A DNA stretch of 5,332 nucleotides from Magnetococcales bacterium (GTDB lineage Bacteria; Pseudomonadota; Magnetococcia; Magnetococcales; Magnetaquicoccaceae): contig JADGCR010000160.1 in the NCBI GenBank assembly GCA_015228895.1, forward strand, positions 1 to 5,332, read 5' to 3'. The translations under genes and the position numbers were made by a program. Below, in pieces: positions 1 to 5,332 of the stretch (positions are counted from its first letter, which is position 1; each line of letters begins with the position of its first letter). The notes beneath the pieces were generated by a model. The model saw nothing but the letters and a program-made list of their open reading frames with translations, did not search any database and had not been told where the DNA came from.

Positions 1-796
1 GGATGGCTTTACCTCCCAATTCGATCTGTCCACTCTCGATGGCAACACCGGATTTCGGCTCGATGGGTTCCCCCACCCGGAAAAGCGCCCGTCCCGGTGC
101 CTCGCGGGTGGCGATGATGGGAATGAGGGGACACTGATAACGCATGGACAACCGGGCGGGTCCGGGAAAACATTGGGCGGGCACGCCGAGGTAGGGGGCG
201 GTGACCGCCCCTTCCCGGGTGTTGATGTCGGTCATGAAGCCCAGCACCTTTTTTTCCTGCAACGCCCGCACCACGTCACGGGTCGCCTGGCGGGAGATCC
301 ACTCCACCCCGTAATCGGCGCGCAGTTCCATGAAGGTCTTTTCGCTCAGGGGGTTGTTGGCGTGGCGATAGAGGATCGCCGCGGGGGAGGCGATGCCCGC
401 CAGTCGTTTCAAGCCCGGTTCCCAGCAACCCACATGCACCCCGCAGACGATCACCCCGCGTCCCAGGGCATGGACCGCCCGCAACCGTTCCGGGTGTTCG
501 TCCTGGAACCGGATGTCGTGGACCCGCATGGACTCCATGTAACTGTAGAAAATATTCTCGAAGGCAAGCGCCGCCAGCCGCTCCCGCTGCCTTGGGGTGA
601 GATTGGTGCCGTAGACCAGCTGCAGATTGGCCAAGGCCCAGGACCATTCGGACCGGAACAGGGACCGCCCCACCCTGGAGAGCCAGCGGGCCTTGCGGTA
701 GGCGGCGGCCAACTCCCCCTGACGGATCAGGGCGATCACCCCCCTAAGCAGCAGCCACTCGCCCCAATGGGCCGGTTTGTGGTCGAAAATCTTCAC
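1..796 (-). CDS. Lipid A biosynthesis acyltransferase (HtrB/LpxL family), 3'-truncated by window edge
   Basis: This is a membrane-associated acyltransferase of the LpxL/LpxM (HtrB) family, which moves a secondary acyl chain from acyl-ACP onto lipid A precursors at the inner face of the inner membrane. I see 265 codons before the window ends; family members usually have about 290-310 residues, so only the C-terminal end is missing. The family's HX4(D/E) catalytic motif is present as H121-VGCW-E126. It is followed by the expected GFMTDIN stretch around D190 and a PYLGVPAQCFPGPARL segment at 201-216. The start is a GTG at 796, backed by GGGAGG at 801-806; the next in-frame ATG is codon 87, far too late. 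GTG overlaps the waaF stop as GTGA, so translation is probably coupled. The family is clear. Whether it is the LpxL, LpxM or LpxP type, or which acyl chain it uses, cannot be read from the sequence. Confidence 0.9.
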   Translation of the reverse strand, partial: MKIFDHKPAHWGEWLLLRGVIALIRQGELAAAYRKARWLSRVGRSLFRSEWSWALANLQLVYGTNLTPRQRERLAALAFENIFYSYMESMRVHDIRFQDEHPERLRAVHALGRGVIVCGVHVGCWEPGLKRLAGIASPAAILYRHANNPLSEKTFMELRADYGVEWISRQATRDVVRALQEKKVLGFMTDINTREGAVTAPYLGVPAQCFPGPARLSMRYQCPLIPIIATREAPGRALFRVGEPIEPKSGVAIESGQIELGGKAI

Positions 797-1797
797 AGGG
801 CCTCCCGCACCCGCTCCGGGGTGATGCCCCGCAGACAGTCGCAATGGCCTTTGGGACACTCCCTCTGGAAACAGGGGGCGCACTCCAGCCCCAGGGACAA
901 CACCTGGAGACGACCCCCCAGGGGCGGGGTGTGCTTGGGGTCCGAGGAGCCGAAAATGGCCACGCCGGGGAGATTCAGGGCGGCGGCCACATGCATGAGT
1001 CCGGAATCGTTGGTCACCACGGCGGTGCTGGCCGCCAACACGTCCACGGCCTGCTCCAACGAGATGCGCCCGGTGAGATTGATCCCCAGGGGGGCGATCG
1101 GGGCGACGATCCCCTCCCCCAGGGCATGCTCCCTGCCGGAACCCAGCACCACCACGTTCCAACCTTCCAACGCCTTGGCGCGGGCCAGAGCGGCGAAAGA
1201 GTCCACCGGCCAACGTTTGGCCGGGCCATATTCCGCCCCGGGACACAAGGCGAGCAGTGGGGCATGGTCCGAGGCCAGCCCGAAATGACGCAACAGGGCC
1301 AACCCCGCCGGTGGTGACGCCATCAGGTGCGGTAGTGGCAACGGGTCCGGCAATCGGGAGTCGATGGACTGTCCCAGCGCGACAAAACGGTCCACGGTGC
1401 GGGGCAGACGCTGTTTGTCCAGGGGGCGGATGTCGTTGAGCAGACCCCAGCGGAGTTCCCCCAGAAAGCCGGTGCGTTTGGGAATGGCGGCAAAAAAAGG
1501 CAGCAGGGCGGATTTGAGGGAGTTGGGCAGGACGATCGCCTGCCGGTACGCCCCCCGCAGGGTGCGACCCAGACGAAAACGGCTGGCCAATCCCAGTTCC
1601 TTGTGGCCCACCGGCATGGGGATGCCCTGGCGGACCTCCTCCATGCGGGTCAAAAGGGGGAGGCTCCAGAGGGGGGCCAGGACATCGATGGCCACTTCCG
1701 GTTCCTCCTGGCGCAACCATTTGAACAACGGCTGCGCCAGGACCATGTCCCCCACCCAGGAGGGTCCGACCACGAGTATGGCCCCATTCCGGCTCAT
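793..1797 (-). CDS. waaF: ADP-heptose:LPS heptosyltransferase II (GT9 family)
   Basis: WaaF (RfaF) transfers L-glycero-D-manno-heptose from ADP-heptose onto the first core heptose of LPS at the cytoplasmic side of the inner membrane. The 334-residue product is close to the usual length of about 345. The N-terminal GT9 domain opens with VVGPSWVGDMVLAQPL, where D17 sits at the expected catalytic-base position. The C-terminal ADP-heptose-binding domain has PGAEYGPAKRWP (186-197), TNDSGLMHVAAAL (262-274) and GSSDPKHTPP (283-292). A cysteine cluster CAPCFQRECPKGHCDC (306-321) near the C-terminus is typical of WaaF rather than WaaC. The ATG at 1797 overlaps the hldD stop as ATGA, has no good Shine-Dalgarno and is probably reached by reinitiation; an in-frame ATG at 1809 would add four residues. 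It lies directly after the genes that make its donor sugar. Confidence 0.95.
   Translation of the reverse strand: MSRNGAILVVGPSWVGDMVLAQPLFKWLRQEEPEVAIDVLAPLWSLPLLTRMEEVRQGIPMPVGHKELGLASRFRLGRTLRGAYRQAIVLPNSLKSALLPFFAAIPKRTGFLGELRWGLLNDIRPLDKQRLPRTVDRFVALGQSIDSRLPDPLPLPHLMASPPAGLALLRHFGLASDHAPLLALCPGAEYGPAKRWPVDSFAALARAKALEGWNVVVLGSGREHALGEGIVAPIAPLGINLTGRISLEQAVDVLAASTAVVTNDSGLMHVAAALNLPGVAIFGSSDPKHTPPLGGRLQVLSLGLECAPCFQRECPKGHCDCLRGITPERVREAL
801..806 (-). promoter_or_regulatory. Shine-Dalgarno site of the lipid A acyltransferase
   Basis: GGGAGG sits four bases before the GTG at 796, inside the last codons of waaF. It decides the non-ATG start of the acyltransferase. The spacing is slightly short, and the GTGA overlap suggests that ribosomes leaving waaF also help initiation. 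Confidence 0.7.
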
Positions 1798-2747
1798 GGG
1801 GTCGGGCATGGCTCGGCGTGCAGACAGGCCTGTATCCCCTCCTCCAGGGAGTGGAACGGACTGTCGTAGCCGATGGCGCGCAGACGGGAGACATCCGCCC
1901 TGGTGAAATTCTGATATTTTTCCCGCAAGGCGTCGGGCATGGGGATGTAGTGAATCTCTCCCCGCCCCAGTTGCCGGATCAGGGTTTGGGCAACGGCGTT
2001 GAAACTGCGGCTGACGCCGGTTCCCACGTTGAAGATGCCACGGATCGCGCCGCTTTCGGCGAGAAAGAGATTCACCTTGACCACATCCTCGACATAGATG
2101 AAATCCCGTTCCTGCTCGCCGTCGCCATAACCGCCGCTGCCCGCGAAAAGTCTGGCCACCCCGGTGGTGCGCAACTGCCGGTGCAGTTGATGCACCATGG
2201 AGGCCATGCGCCCCTTGTGGCACTCCCGCGGGCCGTAGACGTTGAAATAGCGCAATCCGGCCACCGAGGCCGTGGCCCGCGCCATGTGGCGCAGCACATA
2301 CTGGTCGAAGAGCAGCTTGGAGTAGCCATAGACGTTCAAGGGTTTTTCGTTGTCCGGGTGCTCGGTGAAGCTGGCGGACCCCCCGTAAGTGGCGGCGCTG
2401 GAGGCGTAGATGAACGGGATGTTCTGTTCCAGGGCGAAATGGAACAACTCCTTGGAATAGGTGAAATTGTTTTCCATCATGTAGCGGCCATCGGACTCCA
2501 TGGTGTCGGAGCAGGCCCCCTGATGGAAAATGGCCCGCACTCTGGTGTTGCGGAACAGCCCCCCCCGGATGCTTTTCTTGAACTCCCCCTGATCCATGTA
2601 ATCGGCGATGAGCAGATCCCGGAGATTGTAGAATTTATCCCCCTGTTTCAGGTCGTCCACCACCAGGATGTTGGTATCGCCCCGCCGATTGAGGACGTCC
2701 ACGAGATTGGCGCCGATGAAACCGGCGCCTCCGGTCACGATGTACAT
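1794..2747 (-). CDS. hldD: ADP-L-glycero-D-manno-heptose 6-epimerase
   Basis: HldD (RfaD, GmhD) is a cytoplasmic NADP-dependent extended short-chain dehydrogenase that inverts C6 of ADP-D-glycero-beta-D-manno-heptose to give the ADP-L-glycero donor used by heptosyltransferases. The 317-residue protein begins with the Rossmann motif GGAGFIG (6-12) followed by VVDDL (29-33). HQGACSDTMESDG (75-87) is a hallmark segment of HldD. The active site is complete: S116/S117 in YASSAATYG, Y140 and K144 in YGYSK, and K178 in GPRECHKGR; Y140 and K178 match the known E. coli catalytic residues in number. ERDFIYVEDVV (213-223) and FNVGTG (239-244) complete the fold. The ATG at 2747 has a strong AAGGAG seven bases upstream and lies inside the last codons of hldE (13-base overlap). 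The stop overlaps the waaF start by four bases. Confidence 0.97.
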   Translation of the reverse strand: MYIVTGGAGFIGANLVDVLNRRGDTNILVVDDLKQGDKFYNLRDLLIADYMDQGEFKKSIRGGLFRNTRVRAIFHQGACSDTMESDGRYMMENNFTYSKELFHFALEQNIPFIYASSAATYGGSASFTEHPDNEKPLNVYGYSKLLFDQYVLRHMARATASVAGLRYFNVYGPRECHKGRMASMVHQLHRQLRTTGVARLFAGSGGYGDGEQERDFIYVEDVVKVNLFLAESGAIRGIFNVGTGVSRSFNAVAQTLIRQLGRGEIHYIPMPDALREKYQNFTRADVSRLRAIGYDSPFHSLEEGIQACLHAEPCPTP

Positions 2748-4246
2748 GGTGTGGCTCCTTGGGAAGATTGGATGTGTTGCATGATGGTGCTGCTGCTGCG
2801 GCCCTCCTCCAGGGGGATCAGGGCCACCCGGCAGCCCCAGGACTTGCTCTCGGCGGCCCCCACCACTCCGGCTTCGGTATGGTCGGCCCCCTTGGCCAGA
2901 ATCGCCGGTCGCACGGCGCGGATGAGTTCGATGGGGGTCGGCTCGTCGAACGGGATGACCAGATCCACGGATTCCAGCGCGGCCAGCACCCTGGCCCGGT
3001 CCTCCTGACGGATCACCGGGCGGTTGGGACCCTTGATGGCCTGCACCGAACGGTCGGTATTGAGGCCCACGATCAGGCGGTTGCCCAGCTTGCGGGCCTT
3101 TTCCAGGTAGGTGACGTGACCGGCGTGCAACAGGTCGAAGCAGCCGTTGGTGAAGACCAGCCGTTCCCCCTTGTGGCGCCACCCCTCGATGCGGGAGAGG
3201 GCGGCCTCCCTGGAACAGACCTTGTCCGCCTGGGCCTGGGTCTCTTCCGAGGTGAGGGCGGCCAGCAACTCCTCCCGATGGATGGGGGAGGTGCCCACCT
3301 TGCCCACCACCACCCCGCCGGCGAGATTGGCCAGATGGAGGGCGTCGGGGAGCGGGAACCCGGCGGTCAGACCCGCGGCCAGCACCGCGATCACCGCGTC
3401 CCCGGCCCCGGAGACGTCGAACACCTCCTGGGCCGTGGCCGGGATGCGGATGGGTGGAGTGTGTCCGTCGATCAGGGCGATACCCAGTTCGCTCAGGGTG
3501 ACCGCCAGAAACGAGGCGTCGATGCGCTGCCGCAGGGATTCACCGGCGGCCAGCAGCGGCTCCAGATCCAGCGGGGACATGGGAATGGCCTCGGCCAGCT
3601 CCCGGCGGTTGGGGGTGAGGGCCGTGGCACCCCGGTATTTGTGGTAATCCATCCCCTTGGGGTCCACCAGCACCGGGACATTCAAGCCCCGCGCCGCCTG
3701 GATGATGGCCTGGCAGACCGGCTCGGACAAAGTGCCCTTGCCATAGTCCGACAAGATGACCGCCCCTGGCAGGGGCGCGCGGTGGAGCTGCTCCAGCACG
3801 CTGGCGACGAAGGCGGTCCAGACCGCTTCCGGCGCCGGGTCGGTCTGTTCCAGGTCCAGGCGCAGCATTTGCTGGCGTCCGCCGATGATGCGGGTCTTGA
3901 CGATGGTGGGACGGTCGGGGAGCGCGTGGACCGCCTCCGTGGCCACACCCGCCCCCTGCAACAACCGTTTGAGGCGCTGGCCGTCCGCGTCCTCCCCCAC
4001 CCAGCCGCAGATGCGGGGAGCCAGACCCAGATTGGCCAGATTGACCGCGACATGGGCGGTTCCGCCGCACCGGTCGGTCTCCCGCAGAATTCGCACCACC
4101 GGAACCGGGGCCTCCGGGGAGATGCGGGAGACCTCCCCCCAGATGTAGCGATCCAGGATCAGGTCGCCGGCCACCAGGACGGGCCGGCCAAAAAAACCGG
4201 CGGCCAGGGTGTGCTGGAGTGTTGCGCGTTCTTGAAAATTCACCAT
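2735..4246 (-). CDS. hldE: Bifunctional heptose 7-phosphate kinase / heptose 1-phosphate adenylyltransferase
   Basis: HldE (RfaE) carries out two cytoplasmic steps of ADP-heptose synthesis. Its kinase domain makes heptose 1,7-bisphosphate, and its nucleotidyltransferase domain joins heptose 1-phosphate to AMP from ATP. The 503 residues are slightly more than the 477 of E. coli. The N-terminal PfkB/ribokinase domain (about 15-330) has DLILDRYIWGEVSRISPEAP (28-47), CGGTAHVAVNLANLG (60-74) and the catalytic DVSGAGD (277-283). The C-terminal cytidylyltransferase-like domain (about 362-495) has FTNGCFDLLHAGH (365-377) with the HxGH motif, VGLNTDRSV (393-401), KGADHT (452-457) and GRSSSTIM (482-489). 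I chose the ATG at 4246; an in-frame TTG at 4264 has no better ribosome site. The gene follows the SDR gene by 63 bases and overlaps hldD by 13. Both domains look intact. Confidence 0.96.
   Translation of the reverse strand: MVNFQERATLQHTLAAGFFGRPVLVAGDLILDRYIWGEVSRISPEAPVPVVRILRETDRCGGTAHVAVNLANLGLAPRICGWVGEDADGQRLKRLLQGAGVATEAVHALPDRPTIVKTRIIGGRQQMLRLDLEQTDPAPEAVWTAFVASVLEQLHRAPLPGAVILSDYGKGTLSEPVCQAIIQAARGLNVPVLVDPKGMDYHKYRGATALTPNRRELAEAIPMSPLDLEPLLAAGESLRQRIDASFLAVTLSELGIALIDGHTPPIRIPATAQEVFDVSGAGDAVIAVLAAGLTAGFPLPDALHLANLAGGVVVGKVGTSPIHREELLAALTSEETQAQADKVCSREAALSRIEGWRHKGERLVFTNGCFDLLHAGHVTYLEKARKLGNRLIVGLNTDRSVQAIKGPNRPVIRQEDRARVLAALESVDLVIPFDEPTPIELIRAVRPAILAKGADHTEAGVVGAAESKSWGCRVALIPLEEGRSSSTIMQHIQSSQGATPCTS
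2755..2760 (-). promoter_or_regulatory. Shine-Dalgarno site of hldD
   Basis: AAGGAG lies seven bases before the hldD ATG and is embedded in the last codons of hldE. It is the strongest ribosome-binding site in the window. It supports both the start at 2747 and efficient translation of hldD despite the 13-base overlap. Confidence 0.85.
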
Positions 4247-4266
4247 GACGGACTCTGTAGGCAACC

Positions 4267-4318
4267 AAGGGGTATGGAAAGGTTCTTTAACGATAACGAT
4301 CCTGAAAGATTACCCCTT
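4267..4318. repeat. 8-bp inverted repeat in the SDR-hldE gap
   Basis: AAGGGGTA at 4267-4274 and TACCCCTT at 4311-4318 are perfect inverted copies separated by 36 bases. On the minus-strand transcript the first arm contains the SDR stop region and the second arm lies about 20 bases before the hldE ATG. A small inner hairpin (AAAG-AAC-CTTT) and a tandem ATCGTT duplication lie in the loop. On the plus strand the second arm runs into a T tract, as in an intrinsic terminator, but no plus-strand gene is present and the loop is long. The repeat is certain; its role is not. Confidence 0.5.
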
Positions 4319-5206
4319 TTTTTCACCCATTGGCAATGGCAATCCCAACCCCCGGACAAACCGCTCCACCACGGTCGCCGGAGCCTGCGGCGCGAGGCCG
4401 GTCGCCTGGATGAAGCGGGCGGGATTCATGGAGATGTTCCGGGGCCAGGTCTCCGGAAAGCCCAGGTCGTTGATGCGGCACGGAGCCAGATCGATGGCGC
4501 AGGGGGGCAGGCGTTGCGCGAACAACTCAAAAAGCGCCATCATGGAGAGCGCCTCCGGCCCGCACAGATGGAACAGGCCGGAGAGATCCTTTTCCACCGT
4601 GGCGATCAACCCCCGCACCACGTCCTCCACCGCGATGGGGGAAAAGATCCGGTCCACGGCGCAGCGAATCGTCTCGTTCCGTCGGATCCCCCGCCACCAG
4701 ACGCTGAGCAGGGAGATGCCGTCGTCGGCGGCGCTGTAGACCTTGGGGAGCCGGATCACCCCATGGTCCATCCCGGAATCCGCCAGATACCTCTCGATGA
4801 GGCATTTTTGTCGCGCGTAGCGCAGCAGGGGGTTGGGGAGGTCGGTTTCGGAGTGGTTCCCCCGGCTGCCGTCGAACACCGCGTCCGAGGAGGTGAAGAT
4901 GGGTTTGATCCCCAAGCCGGCGCACTGCTGGAGCAGACTTTCGAGCTGCGCCACATTGACCCGATCCGATGCCACCGGATCCATGGCGCAGGGGGTGATG
5001 CGGGTCATGCCATGGAGCAGAAAGGCGTGGGAGAACCGGCCCGGCCGGATCGACAAATCCTCCAGGCGCATCGTTTCCGGGTCGAAGCGGACCCCCCCTG
5101 GCAAGGGATGGGAATACCAGGTGGCCAAAGCCCGCTCCGGACCGAGCGCGGCGAACAGATGACGGCCCACATAGCCGGAAGCGCCGATAATGAGGAGTTT
5201 TGCCAT
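4310..5206 (-). CDS. RmlD-like sugar-nucleotide oxidoreductase (extended SDR), function unassigned
   Basis: This 298-residue protein is an NAD(P)-dependent extended short-chain dehydrogenase most like dTDP-4-dehydrorhamnose reductase (RmlD_sub_bind family). The cofactor motif GASGYVG is at 8-14. SSDAVFDG (106-113) corresponds to the STDYVFDG of RmlD, followed by ETDLPNPLLRYARQK, in which Y130 and K134 form the YxxxK active-site pair. IFSPIAVEDVV (187-197) and LSGLFHLCGPEALS (208-221) match the RmlD C-terminal half, so the enzyme looks functional. No rmlA, rmlB or rmlC is visible nearby, so calling it rhamnose synthesis would go beyond the evidence; it could act on another nucleotide sugar of the LPS core or O-chain. 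The ATG at 5206 is fixed by an in-frame TGA just upstream (5213-5215), although its Shine-Dalgarno is weak. The last codons hold an A7 tract. It is probably cotranscribed with hldE. Confidence 0.85.
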   Translation of the reverse strand: MAKLLIIGASGYVGRHLFAALGPERALATWYSHPLPGGVRFDPETMRLEDLSIRPGRFSHAFLLHGMTRITPCAMDPVASDRVNVAQLESLLQQCAGLGIKPIFTSSDAVFDGSRGNHSETDLPNPLLRYARQKCLIERYLADSGMDHGVIRLPKVYSAADDGISLLSVWWRGIRRNETIRCAVDRIFSPIAVEDVVRGLIATVEKDLSGLFHLCGPEALSMMALFELFAQRLPPCAIDLAPCRINDLGFPETWPRNISMNPARFIQATGLAPQAPATVVERFVRGLGLPLPMGEKKG

Positions 5207-5294
5207 GACCTGTCACACATCGTCGCGCTGAAATTGTCGTGATGGGGATACGGTTGTATCGGAGCGGCTGATCACCGCGCAAGCCGGATTGCCC
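5207..5294 (-). other. Leader region upstream of the RmlD-like gene
   Basis: These 88 bases lie between the possible upstream stop codon and the SDR start. I see no convincing promoter, terminator or RNA gene. The only notable sequence is a short GCGG-TGATCAG-CCGC hairpin with a four-base-pair stem at about 5265-5279. If transcription of the operon starts inside the window, this is the most likely place. Confidence 0.3.
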
Positions 5295-5332
5295 TCACGA
5301 GAAATAGATGAACTCCCAATCCCCGCGATAGC
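5295..5332 (-). CDS. Possible C-terminal end of an unidentified upstream gene
   Basis: Reading leftward from the window edge, one frame gives YRGDWEFIYFS and then TGA at 5297-5295. Its third codon positions and aromatic-rich residues look more coding than the other two frames. Eleven codons are far too few to name a family, and a chance open frame is a real alternative: another frame stays open to 5213 but has poor codon bias. If real, this gene would end 88 bases before the RmlD-like gene on the same strand. Confidence 0.25.
   Translation of the reverse strand, partial: YRGDWEFIYFS

Noticed and set aside
173..1288. Plus-strand open frame of 371 codons
   Set aside because: It runs antisense across the acyltransferase and waaF, both with clear motifs; its composition is that of a shadow frame.
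1797..2223. N-terminal extension of the waaF frame upstream of 1797
   Set aside because: The extra residues are Arg/Gly/His-rich, overlap hldD in another frame and match nothing in GT9 enzymes, which begin close to the VVGPSWVGD segment.
1818..3008. Plus-strand open frame of 396 codons opposite hldD and the end of hldE
   Set aside because: It is an antisense shadow: HldD is complete with catalytic residues on the other strand, and the plus-strand translation shows no domain.
2748..3182. N-terminal extension of the hldD frame upstream of 2747
   Set aside because: It is an out-of-frame reading of hldE; the Rossmann motif starts right after the ATG at 2747, which has a strong ribosome-binding site.
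4247..4264. TTG at 4264 as the hldE start
   Set aside because: It adds six residues with no family match and no better ribosome-binding site; the ATG at 4246 is simpler.
2759..5242. Plus-strand open frame of 827 codons covering hldE and the SDR gene
   Set aside because: It lies fully antisense to two genes with intact family motifs, has the Gly/His/Arg/Pro-rich, low-complexity make-up typical of antisense frames in GC-rich DNA, and shows no recognisable domain.
5253..5282. Possible promoter TTGCGC, 18 bases, TACAAC upstream of the SDR gene
   Set aside because: Only three and four of six positions match the sigma-70 consensus and the spacing is one base long; matches of this quality occur by chance.

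Overview
This window is an ordinary but very compact lipopolysaccharide inner-core and lipid A locus. Every convincing gene lies on the minus strand and is read from right to left. The DNA is GC-rich with G/C-rich third codon positions. A bifunctional HldE, an HldD, a WaaF and an HtrB/LpxL-type acyltransferase together point to a Gram-negative bacterium, most likely a member of the Pseudomonadota. I cannot place it in a class from this sequence alone.

In transcription order the layout is as follows. Positions 5332-5295 may hold the last codons of an unidentified gene. Positions 5206-4310 encode an RmlD-like sugar-nucleotide oxidoreductase (extended SDR). A 63-base gap with an inverted repeat follows. 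Then come hldE (4246-2735), hldD (2747-1794), waaF (1797-793) and a lipid A acyltransferase (from 796, running off the left edge). From hldE onward each gene overlaps the next, by 13, 4 and 4 bases, so the four are almost certainly one translationally coupled operon.

The genes work together. HldE phosphorylates D-glycero-beta-D-manno-heptose 7-phosphate at C1 and, after GmhB removes the 7-phosphate, adenylylates it. HldD epimerises ADP-D-glycero-heptose to ADP-L-glycero-heptose. WaaF adds the second heptose to the LPS inner core. The acyltransferase finishes acylation of lipid A. GmhA, GmhB and WaaC, needed for the complete route, are not in the window. The role of the RmlD-like protein is not set by the heptose pathway and is the least explained part.

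I found no RNA genes, insertion sequences, CRISPR arrays or attachment sites, and no evidence of a new biological system. The small unexplained signals worth checking are the inverted repeat before hldE, a frameshift-type A-AAA-AAG sequence at the end of the SDR gene, and two further seven-base A/T tracts inside hldE and waaF.
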